NCBI RefSeq assembly: GCF_000331105.1
Contig: NC_020054.1
Span: forward strand, 5,362,555 to 5,426,554
Origin: Fibrella aestuarina BUZ 2
GTDB lineage: Bacteria > Bacteroidota > Bacteroidia > Cytophagales > Spirosomataceae
DNA: 64,000 nucleotides
Direction of reading: 5' to 3'
A model generated the notes under the pieces. That model was not told the DNA's origin, did not search any database, and saw only the letters and a program-made list of their open reading frames with translations. Made by a program: the position numbers and the translations under genes. Below are positions 20,787-29,635 of the stretch, piece by piece (position 1 is the stretch's first letter; every line of letters begins with the position of its first letter).

Positions 20787-21478
20787 GGCGCTATTGCCGC
20801 CTGGGGATTCAAAACTTTCGTCGGCTGAATACTGGCTTTTGGGGTTTTGATTTTCGCTCCTGATGAGGCATGCATCAGAATTGGTTCAGTAAAGACTACT
20901 TGACCAGTCTTTGCCAATACGTAACCAATCTCGTCATTGGCCGGATGGCTGCTCTGAAGATAGATCTTATAGACCAGATTGGCCGAGCTATCCATTGGGG
21001 CAATTTCCTTGATTAATAGCTCTGAAGTAAAGTCAGTTACAGCACTTACAGGGATTTTTTTATAGGCGGCAAATACATCTCTGGCCCTCTAAGGCGTGAT
21101 TGCTGGCACGACATCGAAATTGCGCAGTTTTACGTAATGGCCGTGAGTGTAATACATCTTGCCTCCCTTGTAGTGGAAGTTATACCCGGCACCATCTACT
21201 TTTACGTCCTTATAAAATTGATCAAAGTGATCGTTAATAAAACCAGCCCGTCGCTGTTTATCGCGAGCTTTCACAAAGACATCTTCGGCCGTTACCAGTA
21301 GATATTGCTTCATAAAGGCCAGATCGGATAGGCTGCTGGCCGCGTCGTTCTCGGTAATCTCCATCGCCCGAATGATACCTTTCCTATCCCGAAGTAAAAT
21401 CGGAGCCTTGTCGGCGGGTTGAGTGTAGGCCATCAGAGGCAGCGCCAGTATCATGGCGAAAAGTAACTATGTTTTCAT
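20783..21478 (-). pseudogene. Secreted-protein gene broken by two in-frame amber codons
   Basis: Reading from ATG 21478, the frame gives MKT, then TAG (21469-21467), then LLFAMILALPLMAYTQ, which completes a good signal peptide. It runs on as sensible protein to a second TAG (21091-21089, codon 130), then continues RARDVFAAYKKIPVSAV for about 100 more codons to a third TAG at 20783. One frame, no frameshift: 232 codons. It splits into frames 21089-21454 and 20783-20995 if the ambers are obeyed. No family recognised. Either a decaying gene or amber readthrough; TAG ends intact neighbours (esterase, GH26), so decay is likelier. Confidence 0.7.
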
Positions 21479-21492
21479 GGTTGAGAAATAGT

Positions 21493-21879
21493 TTAGTTAA
21501 TGCGTTTATGCTTGGATACACCGAAAATTGAAAAAATATTTTTTCGCTCTAGACGCATCGTATCCTTGTTGAATTGGAGATCGTAGTCAAACATTATCCA
21601 GACTCCATCCTCTCTCATACTACCCATATGAAGGAGCGAGTCGATCCAGTATTTGCGTCGATAAGTTGTTTTATCAGCATAGGTATACTCTAAAAGCACA
21701 CTATCAGGAAGAAATTCTTGATATCCCGTAGGATTGGCTATAGGAGGTCGGTATTCCCCATTGCCTACATAGAAAGTCTCCCACTTTCCTAAAATTTGCT
21801 GGCGTGGATCAAGCGGCATGGCCTCTTGTTTACAGCCGGAAAGCATGAAAACTAAGAGGGTAGCTACTAGACATTTCAT
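21493..21879 (-). CDS. Small lipocalin-like lipoprotein
   Basis: 128 residues from ATG 21879 (MKCLVATLLVFMLSGCKQE), chosen over the ATG four codons upstream because it gives a clean lipoprotein signal with lipobox LSGC. The body is short and beta-rich (LGKWETFYVGNGEYRP, RKYWIDSLLHMGSM), resembling the small lipocalin-like lipoproteins of Bacteroidota. Noticeably AT-richer than most of the window. It lies 14 bases ahead of the amber-broken gene on the same strand, probably as its operon partner. Confidence 0.6.
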   Translation of the reverse strand: MKCLVATLLVFMLSGCKQEAMPLDPRQQILGKWETFYVGNGEYRPPIANPTGYQEFLPDSVLLEYTYADKTTYRRKYWIDSLLHMGSMREDGVWIMFDYDLQFNKDTMRLERKNIFSIFGVSKHKRIN

Positions 21880-21891
21880 GGCACAATCCAC

Positions 21892-22240
21892 TATTTATTT
21901 AACTAAGTCAAAACCAGAATAAGAAAGAGTTACACATAACGGCTCACCTCAAGGACTACTTCGTTCTAATACCCCACTTATTGGATGGGCCAAAGGACTA
22001 TTAAATTGAGGCGATTCTTTCCCGCGCAAACACCAATTCAACATGCTACAGGTGACTATGGACACATTTGCCTACAAGTACTGAATGACTTTAAGACTCC
22101 TTTCTAGACAAAAGCGTTGGAATATTGAAGATAAAAGTCAATTCGACAATGGGATAATTCAATTGTTGGGCCAAAGGGACACGTATAATCTTACTTGGCT
22201 ACATTAGGTAACATGCAGCCCTATCCTTCTGCAACGGTGC
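21892..22240. other. AT-rich 349-base gap
   Basis: No gene seen. TGGGCCAAAGG occurs near 21987 and again, as TGGGCCAAAGGG, near 22168, the only repeated words noticed. The upstream signals of the small lipoprotein should lie here. Confidence 0.4.
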
Positions 22241-22885
22241 CTAGCCCTTGACGCGCCAGTTGAAGATACCCCGCCGGACTTTAAAGCTCTTTTTCAGCCC
22301 GCGAATGAGCAGGAAGGCCCCGATGATGCCAAAGACCAGCGTGAGCGCGAGGATCTTCAGCAACGCAAACACCACCGCCACCAGCACCACCACGATAGCC
22401 GCTTTGAGCTGCCAGGGAATCTTTTGCCACCAGTTGAGTTGCTTGCGCGGCGGCAGGCCCAGGAGCTCGCGCAGGGTTTTGCGTTGCTTGTCTTTCGGAC
22501 CGGGGCCTACCTCGATAGCCTCAGGTACGTTCTGTTCAGCATTGGCAGCCGGGCTGACGGGCGAGGTCGGGCGGGCGGGTGCCTCACGCACCGGATTGGT
22601 TAACCGTTGGGTACGTTGCTGATGGGTCCTGATGCGCTCCCCCACCGACTCAGGCAGGCGTGTTGCGCGGGCGTCGGCATAAGCAACAGGCGCGGCGGCG
22701 GGCTCGTCTACGGGCGCTGTAGGGGCCTCGGGGGCTGATTCGGCGACCGGCGGTACGTCGGTGGCAGGTTGGCTTGGGGAGTAGAAAACTTCGCGGGGAC
22801 TACGTTGAAAAGTGGCTACGGGACGATGACAGGCCGAAAACGACGCACTCAAACAAACAGCCAGCAGGCCGACGGATTTACGCAT
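22241..22885 (-). CDS. Lipoprotein with C-terminal membrane hairpin
   Basis: 214 residues from ATG 22885 (MRKSVGLLAVCLSASFSAC), chosen over the upstream ATG at 22912 because it yields a lipoprotein signal ending FSAC. A long Pro/Ala/Glu-rich linker (about 30-120) follows, then LNWWQKIPWQLKAAIVV and two hydrophobic segments (about 150-195) with a basic end (KKSFKVRRG). Common in Cytophagales but of unknown role; I recognise no domain. Confidence 0.65.
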   Translation of the reverse strand: MRKSVGLLAVCLSASFSACHRPVATFQRSPREVFYSPSQPATDVPPVAESAPEAPTAPVDEPAAAPVAYADARATRLPESVGERIRTHQQRTQRLTNPVREAPARPTSPVSPAANAEQNVPEAIEVGPGPKDKQRKTLRELLGLPPRKQLNWWQKIPWQLKAAIVVVLVAVVFALLKILALTLVFGIIGAFLLIRGLKKSFKVRRGIFNWRVKG

Positions 22886-22939
22886 GTGTGATGGAAAGCG
22901 TTTTTCCATCAACGCCCGCGCCCTACCCGACAGTATAAA

Positions 22940-23028
22940 TAAAGAGCGAAAGGGATAAAGACTGAACAGGCTGACGCGTCAATTGCGCTTGCGCCGGCCT
23001 GTTCAGTCTTTATCCCCTTCGCTCTTTA
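22940..23028. repeat. Long palindrome C (conserved apex)
   Basis: Arms of about 37 bases with few mismatches (22940-22976 against 22992-23028). The apex GGCTGACGCGTC with CTTGCGCCGGCC matches the core of palindromes A and B with small changes. The right arm ends exactly on the aminotransferase stop codon (TTA at 23026-23028). Confidence 0.85.
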
Positions 23029-24237
23029 CTTCCGTCGGCTTTCCAGAAAGGCCTCGATGCGGTCGAGGGCGATGGTTAGCTCATCGACCGTGGGCAGGCA
23101 GACGATCCGGAAGTGGTCAGGTGTTTTGAAATTGAAGCCCTGCCCCGCTACCACCAGCACCTTCTGCTCGACCAGCAGATCATACACAAAGGCGTTATCG
23201 TCTTCGATGTTGAACTGGGTGAGGTCGATACGCGGGAAGATGTACAACGCGCCTTTGGGTTTCACGCAGCTGATGCCCGGAATCGCCACCATGCGCTCGT
23301 AGGCGAGCATGATCTGCCGGTATAGTCGGCCGCTGGGTAACACCAGATCGTTGATACTCTGGTACCCACCCAGCGCCGTCTGGATGGCGTATTGCGTGGG
23401 TACGTTGGCGCAGAGCCGCAGACTCGCCAGCAGCGTGAGGCCCTCGATATACGACTTGGCTTTGTGTTTGGCCCCCGTTATCACCAGCCAGCCACCCCGG
23501 AAACCGGCGCCGCGGTAATTTTTCGACAGGCCGCCCATCGAAATGCAGAGTGTGTCGTGGACGAAGCGGGCCATCGGGTTATGCGTGGCGCCGTCATACA
23601 GAATCTTGTCGTAGATCTCATCGGCAAATACGATCAGCTTGTGTTTTTCGGCGATGCGCGCGATGCCTTCCAGAATAGCTTTGTCGTAGACGGCGCCGGT
23701 GGGGTTGTTGGGATTGATAATGACCACCGCCCGCGTTTTCGGCGTGATTTTGCTTTCCAGATCCGCTAGATCAGGATTCCAGCCATTGGTTTCGTCGCAG
23801 GTGTAATGCACGGGTTTACCACCGCAAAGCGCCACTGAGGTTGTCCAGAGCGGGTAATCGGGCGAGGGCACGAGCACTTCGTCGGTTTCGTTGATCAGTG
23901 CCTGCATCGAGAGCAGAATCAGCTCACTGACGCCATTGCCGATGTAAATATCCTGAATGGTGACGCCCGGCAAACCGAGGTTTTGCGTGTAATGCATCAC
24001 CGCTTTTCGGGCCGCAAACAGTCCCCGCGAGTCGGCATAGCCCTGCGCATTCCGGATATTCAGGATGATATCGTGGACAATTTCGTCGGGCGTATCGAAA
24101 CCAAACGCCGCCGGATTACCAATGTTCAGGCTGATAATCTTGTATCCCTGGCTCTCCAGCTCCAGCGATTTCTCATAGACCGGCCCCCGAATGTCGTATT
24201 TGAGGTGCGTCAGGCGGTCAGATTTGCGGATCTCCAT
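23026..24237 (-). CDS. PLP-dependent aminotransferase, AlaA/AlaT-like
   Basis: 403 residues from ATG 24237 (MEIRKSDRLTHLKYDIRGPV), which matches the usual start of this group; the frame stays open upstream to 24270. Fold-type I class I/II features: SLNIGNPAAFGFDTPDEI, INPNNPTGAVY, FADEIYDKI and the PLP Lys in GGLSKNYRGAGFRGGW. AlaA-type enzymes make alanine from pyruvate and glutamate. Substrate preference is inferred from resemblance only. Palindrome C follows directly. Confidence 0.85.
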   Translation of the reverse strand: MEIRKSDRLTHLKYDIRGPVYEKSLELESQGYKIISLNIGNPAAFGFDTPDEIVHDIILNIRNAQGYADSRGLFAARKAVMHYTQNLGLPGVTIQDIYIGNGVSELILLSMQALINETDEVLVPSPDYPLWTTSVALCGGKPVHYTCDETNGWNPDLADLESKITPKTRAVVIINPNNPTGAVYDKAILEGIARIAEKHKLIVFADEIYDKILYDGATHNPMARFVHDTLCISMGGLSKNYRGAGFRGGWLVITGAKHKAKSYIEGLTLLASLRLCANVPTQYAIQTALGGYQSINDLVLPSGRLYRQIMLAYERMVAIPGISCVKPKGALYIFPRIDLTQFNIEDDNAFVYDLLVEQKVLVVAGQGFNFKTPDHFRIVCLPTVDELTIALDRIEAFLESRRK

Positions 24238-24270
24238 CGTATAAAAAACCCGCATGCCGGCTTCGGGCAA

Positions 24271-24873
24271 TGCGGGTCAGCAAAAATACGTATAAATATA
24301 CTTGTGGCGTGCGGGTACCAAATCCGTCTAAAGATTACCCCCATTTGTGAAATCGAATCGTTACATGAGTTTTTGTTCCTGGCCTGTGGCTCGCCTTAAC
24401 GCCTGCAGCGGTGGCGTGTCTGCGCTCGCGATTAGGCGAGCCGTCGTCAACCTCAGCGGCCCGCCGCTCACCCAACCGAATCAGCACCAACCGGTCGATC
24501 AACTGCCTCATCGCGCTCGGCCTATTCGGGAGCCGCGCCGCCGGGTGATCGTTTCATCCCTCTGTAGCTCGCCAACATGCCTGTTTTCAGGCGAATTAGC
24601 TGCGCACGCCTCCGTCGTTACCCGGTAACGAAGCCACTTCTCAAAGTCGGCCATACGAAATATCAACATCTGTGCCGCCTTTTCATCGTATCCCGCTCCT
24701 TGTTGTTGTGTTCAGCTCAAAATCAAGGTTAGTCCACTAGAATGGGGGAATATTTGCTGCTCAATAAATTTCTATTAGGCGTTTGCCTATTTTTGCGTCA
24801 ATAGGCAAGGTTTTTGTTAGGTATCAAGCTATACACTATAACGATCTGGCCGGCATCCCAACCCATAATTACT
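24271..24873. other. 603-base gap with two tiny overlapping minus-strand frames
   Basis: No recognised gene. On the minus strand a 48-codon frame starts MADFEKWLRYRVTTEAC and ends in an ATGA overlap with a 58-codon frame starting MRQLIDRLVLIRLGERR. They could be one short frameshifted gene or chance. An imperfect repeat GGCTCGCCTTA/TTAGGCGAGCC lies near 24390-24444. 24,660-24,870 is AT-rich and should hold the promoter of the next gene. Confidence 0.3.
24783..24808 (+). promoter_or_regulatory. 9-bp inverted repeat overlapping a -7-like box
   Basis: TTGCCTATT (24783-24791) and AATAGGCAA (24800-24808) are perfect arms. TATTTTTG (24788-24795) inside matches TAnnTTTG. An operator-type site or a small hairpin about 65 bases ahead of the small gene at 24874 is plausible. 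The loop continues into TTGCGTCA, a word also at the palindrome apices. Confidence 0.35.
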
Positions 24874-25131
24874 ATGCTCACTATCAATCAAGTAAGTCAG
24901 AATGCCACGCGCCAGACTGTGTCAACCCAATGGGCTATGTCGTCGACGCGTTTTTCCACCAACTGGCAGGTTACAGCCACGTTGTTGCTGGATGATCTTG
25001 ACAACGAACTCGAGTACAATTCGACGTTTGGTCCCGTTCCCAATAAGCCTGTAGCCCCGGCTATGCCTTCTTTTTTCGCCATGCTTGAGGCCGAAGGTAA
25101 AACCGAAGAGGCCGTTACCTTTCTCGACTAA
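24874..25131 (+). CDS. Small protein of unknown function
   Basis: 85 residues from ATG 24874 (MLTINQVSQNATRQTVSTQW), preferred over an upstream start at 24814 with poor coding character. Acidic C-terminal half with a Pro-rich segment and the ending PSFFAMLEAEGKTEEAVTFLD. No signal peptide, membrane segment or known motif. It is convergent with the AAA ATPase and separated from it by a 27-bp perfect hairpin. Confidence 0.5.
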   Translation: MLTINQVSQNATRQTVSTQWAMSSTRFSTNWQVTATLLLDDLDNELEYNSTFGPVPNKPVAPAMPSFFAMLEAEGKTEEAVTFLD

Positions 25132-25149
25132 TTTAGCCCTATCATACAT

Positions 25150-25220
25150 AAAGCACCGGAGGTGCCGAGTACATTGATGCTGTCATAGCAAGACAATGTA
25201 CTCGGCACCTCCGGTGCTTT
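25150..25220. terminator. 27-bp perfect hairpin between convergent genes
   Basis: Arms 25150-25176 and 25194-25220 are exactly complementary. A T-run follows on the plus strand and an A-run precedes, so it can terminate both the small gene (+) and the AAA ATPase (-). The arm itself contains the palindromic word GCACCGGAGGTGC. Confidence 0.85.
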
Positions 25221-25241
25221 TTATGGCTTTATGGCCCGTTT

Positions 25242-26294
25242 CTAAAAACCCACGCGCATCCCTTCAATGCGCTCACCCGAGATCGTTTGCTGATCCATGT
25301 TGAAGATATCGGCCAGTGTCATCGGGTCGTTCGTGTGATGGTCGATACCCAGACTGCCCATCAGTGCGTTGGCTTTGGCGGCCGTCAGTTTACCAAACGC
25401 ATAGTCGATCATGAGGCGCCCTTTACGAAGCAGCGCTTTGTCGAGCAGGCTTTTATTGGCGTTGAAAGTTGCGATAATCTGAATATGCAGACAATCAGCC
25501 AGCAGGCCATCCGTCAGGTTCAGGATATTCGAGACACTGTTGGTGTCGCCCCCGGCTTCGCGGGCCTGCAAAATTCGCTCGGCATCTTCGATGAGCAACA
25601 CCGAGTCGCGCTGTTCGAGTAGGAACGGAATCAGGTCGGGCGAGGTCAGGTAGTTGGTCATGTAGGGCGGCAGAATCAGCATATTCTTCCGCACCAGCGA
25701 GCTGAGGTATTTGATGTAGGTGGTTTTGCCCGTGCCCGGTTCACCGTGCAGCAAAATCAGCCCTTTGTATTTGGGCCGGTTCAGCACCGATACCAGCCGC
25801 TCGTGCACCTCCGGGAAGCCGTCGTTGTAGTACAGCGACAGGTCGATGGTGGGTGGCTCGATATCGACCCGCTCCGTGTGCAATCCACCCAATCCGCTCT
25901 GAATGAGGTAAATATGCGTTTGTTCGGGTTCATGCTCGTAGACCAGCTGTTCAATACCGGCCAGGCAGTTATGCAGCACCTGCTCAGACCGGTAGTAGCC
26001 CGAAAACCGGCAATACGAATCGGCCATAAATTCGCCGTTCAGCATCACACCGTCGGGGTGGTGATACATCCGTTCGTTGGTGCGGAAGCCGTCGCGGCTC
26101 AGCCGCATCGACGCATTGATTACCCCAAAACCACGGCCCAACAACCACTCGTGCAGGTCTGTTTTGTAGTCTTCGTGCGAGAACAGGTAATTGGGGTACT
26201 CGCCGTACGTCTGAACAAAATGAGCCGCTAAGGGAAACTCGCGGTCTAAATCGTGGGTAATGAAAAGGTCCTGAATTGTGCGTTGATTGGGCAT
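25242..26294 (-). CDS. AAA family ATPase
   Basis: 350 residues. Walker A GEPGTGKTT (about 185-192) and Walker B SVLLIEDAERIL (about 231-242) define an AAA core; the C-terminal LRKGRLMIDYAFGKL fits the sensor-2/lid region of BCS1/FtsH-like AAA proteins. The N-terminal 160 residues (DLHEWLLGRGFGVINASMRL) match no domain I know. Starts six bases before the PorP-like gene's stop, so cotranscribed with it. No protease or other effector domain is present. Confidence 0.78.
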   Translation of the reverse strand: MPNQRTIQDLFITHDLDREFPLAAHFVQTYGEYPNYLFSHEDYKTDLHEWLLGRGFGVINASMRLSRDGFRTNERMYHHPDGVMLNGEFMADSYCRFSGYYRSEQVLHNCLAGIEQLVYEHEPEQTHIYLIQSGLGGLHTERVDIEPPTIDLSLYYNDGFPEVHERLVSVLNRPKYKGLILLHGEPGTGKTTYIKYLSSLVRKNMLILPPYMTNYLTSPDLIPFLLEQRDSVLLIEDAERILQAREAGGDTNSVSNILNLTDGLLADCLHIQIIATFNANKSLLDKALLRKGRLMIDYAFGKLTAAKANALMGSLGIDHHTNDPMTLADIFNMDQQTISGERIEGMRVGF

Positions 26295-26299
26295 ACGCC

Positions 26300-27223
26300 T
26301 TAAAAATAAGAAAACTTCAACGGATTGGGATTGGGCGTAAACCGAAAGGTCAGCTCATGAATGGTCGGCTGGAACGAACTATACGGTGCTTCGGGGGCTG
26401 TTGAGTTAAACTGATACCCTACCCGAATGTTGTTAGACAGCTGATAGTCAAGCGAAGCCTGTACATAATTGTACGTACCCACAAAGAACGTATTGTTCTG
26501 CCGGACCGATACGCCCAGGGCTGCTTTGTCGTGATACCAAAGGCGGGCGTTGAGATCAACGGCCAACGGTTCGCTACCCGCCCGCGACAACACCACCGAG
26601 GGCATCAGCAACAGGTCGTCGGAGAGGCGGAGTTTGGCACCGGCCTGCGCATACACCGGATTACGAAATGCCAGCCCCGTAAATTTCTCCATTCGGACGC
26701 TGATTTCGGGCATCGACAGGCCAATAAACAGTTTTTCGGCGTCGTAATACAGGCCCGCTCCGGCGCCAAACAAGGCGCTGGTTCCGCCCACGTTGGTACC
26801 CACGCCGATGACGGGAATAAAACTCACGCTCCCCTGCACCCCCACAAACAGGCGGGCCAGATTGGGCAGATCGATGCGGTACGACAGGGCCGGGCTGATG
26901 GCCACCGTGCCGAGCGTGCTGTTGCGGTCGTTGAGTACCTGAAGCCCCAAGCCAAACCGGCCCGTACCGAGCTGCCCGTCTGCCGCAAACGTCTGCGTGA
27001 TAGGCGTGGCAATCTGCTGCGAATTCTGGCTTAAAAAGCTGAACAGCCGCCCCCGAAACGCAAGCGTCATGCTGAAATCTTCGCGTACGCCCGCGAAAGC
27101 CGGGTTGATGGCCATCGGGTTAAACATATACTGCGAATACAGCACCTCTTTCTGAGCCAGCGCCGATTGGGCCACGCTCAGTCCGACGAGTACATACCAC
27201 AGCAAACAAAAACGATTGATCAT
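26300..27223 (-). CDS. PorP/SprF family type IX secretion outer-membrane protein
   Basis: 307 residues with signal peptide (MINRFCLLWYVLVGLSVAQSALAQ). Mature start KEVLYSQYMFNPMAINPAFAG is the family signature, and the rest alternates short beta strands typical of an outer-membrane barrel ending LKFSYF. PorP/SprF proteins attach type B type IX substrates to the surface. Here no large substrate gene is adjacent; the AAA ATPase follows instead. Confidence 0.88.
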   Translation of the reverse strand: MINRFCLLWYVLVGLSVAQSALAQKEVLYSQYMFNPMAINPAFAGVREDFSMTLAFRGRLFSFLSQNSQQIATPITQTFAADGQLGTGRFGLGLQVLNDRNSTLGTVAISPALSYRIDLPNLARLFVGVQGSVSFIPVIGVGTNVGGTSALFGAGAGLYYDAEKLFIGLSMPEISVRMEKFTGLAFRNPVYAQAGAKLRLSDDLLLMPSVVLSRAGSEPLAVDLNARLWYHDKAALGVSVRQNNTFFVGTYNYVQASLDYQLSNNIRVGYQFNSTAPEAPYSSFQPTIHELTFRFTPNPNPLKFSYF

Positions 27224-27363
27224 GTCTAGAGGAAATCGACAAAGGTGGCAATTTCCCCTATTTCAAGCGCATTTCCTATGCCAGGATAACCTACCAGCAA
27301 GTCGAAACAGCCTACACAGATCGGATCTTCGGTTATAGCTTTGGCTACCCGAACGGCTCAGCC

Positions 27364-27936
27364 CTATTGGGTGCGCGGGTTCACGTCAAACCGGCCGTTG
27401 GTGACCGTAACGGTACGGCCCCCGGGCGTTGCCGCTGTAAACTCAAACGTACCTGCCACTATGCCTGTGGTAGTATCCGCTTTAACCAAGTTGATCCAGC
27501 CTGTGTAGTTGGCTGACGTGACATATTCGTCGCCGTTGCTGGAAATATATAAGCCGTAATCTTTTGGAGAGACGGCGGCAGGGGATACAGCTGTAGTAAA
27601 AGTCAACGGATACCGGCCTGGCTTACTATTATTTAACAGAAGATTGACTTGTTGCTTGTCTTTCGCATGCGCGAGAACAAAAATGCCTATTTGTGTAGCT
27701 ATAGACCCAAATCTCAGAGATAGACCTCCAGTTACTGGCTTTATGCCCGAAAAAGCGGGCCCGCCATCGGGTACGTATGCGTTACCATTGATTAGGCAGC
27801 CAAACGTATTCTGCCCACTTTGACTGGGTCTGGGCAATGGGTCCTGGCTACAGGTGCTCAGCACAACATCGGCGAGAACCAGACTTGTCAACCGTAACAA
27901 GACAACGCACGAACGTATAGGGTTGGTCGATCTCAT
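27364..27936 (-). CDS. DUF6252-like lipoprotein
   Basis: 190 residues from ATG 27936 (MRSTNPIRSCVVLLRLTSLV), chosen because the longer frame up to 28032 adds 32 residues without signal character. A Cys in LSTCSQDP is a candidate lipidation site. The body (NTFGCLINGNAYVPDGG) and the end GTFEFTAATPGGRTVTVTNGRFDV are characteristic of the DUF6252 group of Bacteroidota surface lipoproteins, function unknown. Lower GC than its neighbours. Confidence 0.65.
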   Translation of the reverse strand: MRSTNPIRSCVVLLRLTSLVLADVVLSTCSQDPLPRPSQSGQNTFGCLINGNAYVPDGGPAFSGIKPVTGGLSLRFGSIATQIGIFVLAHAKDKQQVNLLLNNSKPGRYPLTFTTAVSPAAVSPKDYGLYISSNGDEYVTSANYTGWINLVKADTTTGIVAGTFEFTAATPGGRTVTVTNGRFDVNPRTQ

Positions 27937-28134
27937 TTTTATACCGAATGCCCAGCAGAAGCGCAGCCTTGTAAAACCATGATAAAGATGTCCGCAAGTG
28001 TAGGCATATAAGTCGCTCCTGTAAGTATACACAATAGCAAGATCTATTAAACGAGCCCCTCAAGTCGTTATAGTCATCCCCCCATGCTGACCGTGGTAGT
28101 CAGGGGGTATCGTAGGGCAGCTCATCGGTTTCAT

Positions 28135-28142
28135 TACCTTTG
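28135..28142 (+). promoter_or_regulatory. Candidate -7 element for the sugar transporter
   Basis: TACCTTTG fits TAnnTTTG, 80 bases ahead of the ATG at 28222. No clear -33 box at the right distance, so the call is weak. Confidence 0.3.
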
Positions 28143-28221
28143 TGCTCAGCCGTTTTACAGACAAATGGCTTCGTAACCATCCGGTTTACGGGTGTTTTTA
28201 CCGCATACTATTCCTATCTCT

Positions 28222-29562
28222 ATGGCTAACCGTACTGTACTTTATTGGTCGATTGTGGTCGCACTCGGCGGCTTCTTATTTGGCTTCGACACCGCCGTGA
28301 TTTCGGGGGCTGAGCGGGCCATCCAGCAACTCTGGCAGCTTAGTTCCGTTCAGCACGGCTTCACCGTCTCCATTGCGCTGATCGGCACCGTTGTTGGCTC
28401 GCTGATCGGCGGCATACCAGCCGATCGCTTCGGCCGCCGGGCTACGCTGTTTGGCATTGCGGCCCTGTACCTGATCTCGGCGCTGGGCTCGGCGCTGGCA
28501 ACCGACTGGACTATCTTTCTGATCTTCCGCTTCCTGGGTGGGCTGGGCGTAGGAGCTTCGTCGGTAGCGGCACCGCTCTACATCGCCGAAGTGTCACCGG
28601 CGGCCTCGCGGGGGCGCATGGTCGCGATGTTCCAGACCAACGTGGTGGCGGGCATCCTGGTCGCTTACCTGTCGAACTACCTCTTGCAGGGTGTTGGCGG
28701 CGACGAGTCGTGGCGCTGGATGCTGGGCGTGCAAACACTCCCATCGCTGGTATTCTTTCTGGCCCTGTTTGGCGTTCCTGAAAGCCCACGCTGGCTGGTG
28801 CTGAACCGGGGCGACAAAGCAGGCGCGCTGGCGACGTTGCAAAAGGTCGATCCGGCCACGGCTTCTGATACGCTGGCGGCTATCGTGGCCTCGGCCCAAC
28901 AGCCCAAAACGGAGCAGGCAACGCCGCAGCCGTCGCTATTCAGCCGCGCCTACCGGCTTCCCATTATGCTGGCGGTGTTGTTTGCTGTGTTCAACCAGGT
29001 ATCGGGCATCAACGCCATCATCTATTATGCCCCGCGCATTTTTGAGTTGGCTGGGCTGGGTACGTCGTCAGCCCTGCTATCGTCGGTCGGCATTGGCGTC
29101 GTCAACTTTCTGGCGTGTGTGCTGGCGCTCAATTTCATCGACCGTTTCGGGCGGCGCGTGCTGATGATTATCGGCTCAGTGGGGCTGGTGATCACGCTGG
29201 GTCTGGTGGCCTACGCGTTTGCGGGCAAGGGGCTCGGGGGTATGACCGTGCCCTTTCTGCTGTTTGCTTACATCGGCTTTTTCTCCTTCTCGCAGGGGGC
29301 CGTTATCTGGGTCTTCATCTCCGAAATTTTCCCCAACGAAGTGCGGGCGAGCGGGCAGGCGCTGGGCAGTTTCACCCATTGGTTCATGGCCGCACTGATT
29401 GCCTTTTCCTTTCCGTACCTTACGGAACAATTCGGTCCCTCAACGCTCTTCGCCTTTTTCTGCCTGATGATGCTCCTGCAAGGGTTATTTGTGTGGCGAC
29501 TTATGCCCGAAACCAAAGGCACGTCGCTGGAGCAGATGGATTCGGCCATTGTACTACATTAG
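28222..29562 (+). CDS. MFS sugar porter (SP family)
   Basis: 446 residues from ATG 28222; the frame is open back to a GTG at 28192, but MANRTVLYWSIVVALGG is the natural start. Twelve transmembrane helices and the sugar-porter signatures: GFLFGFDTAVISGA, PADRFGRR, VPESPRWL, NQVSGINAIIYYAP, DRFGRR and MPETKG. Monosaccharide:proton symport is expected (xylose, galactose or glucose type; not resolvable). It stands alone, 73 bases before the hydrolase gene. Confidence 0.88.
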   Translation: MANRTVLYWSIVVALGGFLFGFDTAVISGAERAIQQLWQLSSVQHGFTVSIALIGTVVGSLIGGIPADRFGRRATLFGIAALYLISALGSALATDWTIFLIFRFLGGLGVGASSVAAPLYIAEVSPAASRGRMVAMFQTNVVAGILVAYLSNYLLQGVGGDESWRWMLGVQTLPSLVFFLALFGVPESPRWLVLNRGDKAGALATLQKVDPATASDTLAAIVASAQQPKTEQATPQPSLFSRAYRLPIMLAVLFAVFNQVSGINAIIYYAPRIFELAGLGTSSALLSSVGIGVVNFLACVLALNFIDRFGRRVLMIIGSVGLVITLGLVAYAFAGKGLGGMTVPFLLFAYIGFFSFSQGAVIWVFISEIFPNEVRASGQALGSFTHWFMAALIAFSFPYLTEQFGPSTLFAFFCLMMLLQGLFVWRLMPETKGTSLEQMDSAIVLH

Positions 29563-29635
29563 GCTAACCGGCTGACGTTCATCATTATCTTCAGCCTGTT
29601 AGTCTCAGCCATCAACCCTTAAACCTCAAACGCTT

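Noticed and set aside
24874..25131. Graspetide (microviridin-like) precursor, because of PSFFAMLE near the C terminus
   Set aside because: The leader motif PFFARFL is only loosely matched, just a dozen residues follow instead of a Thr/Glu/Asp core, and no ATP-grasp ligase gene is nearby.
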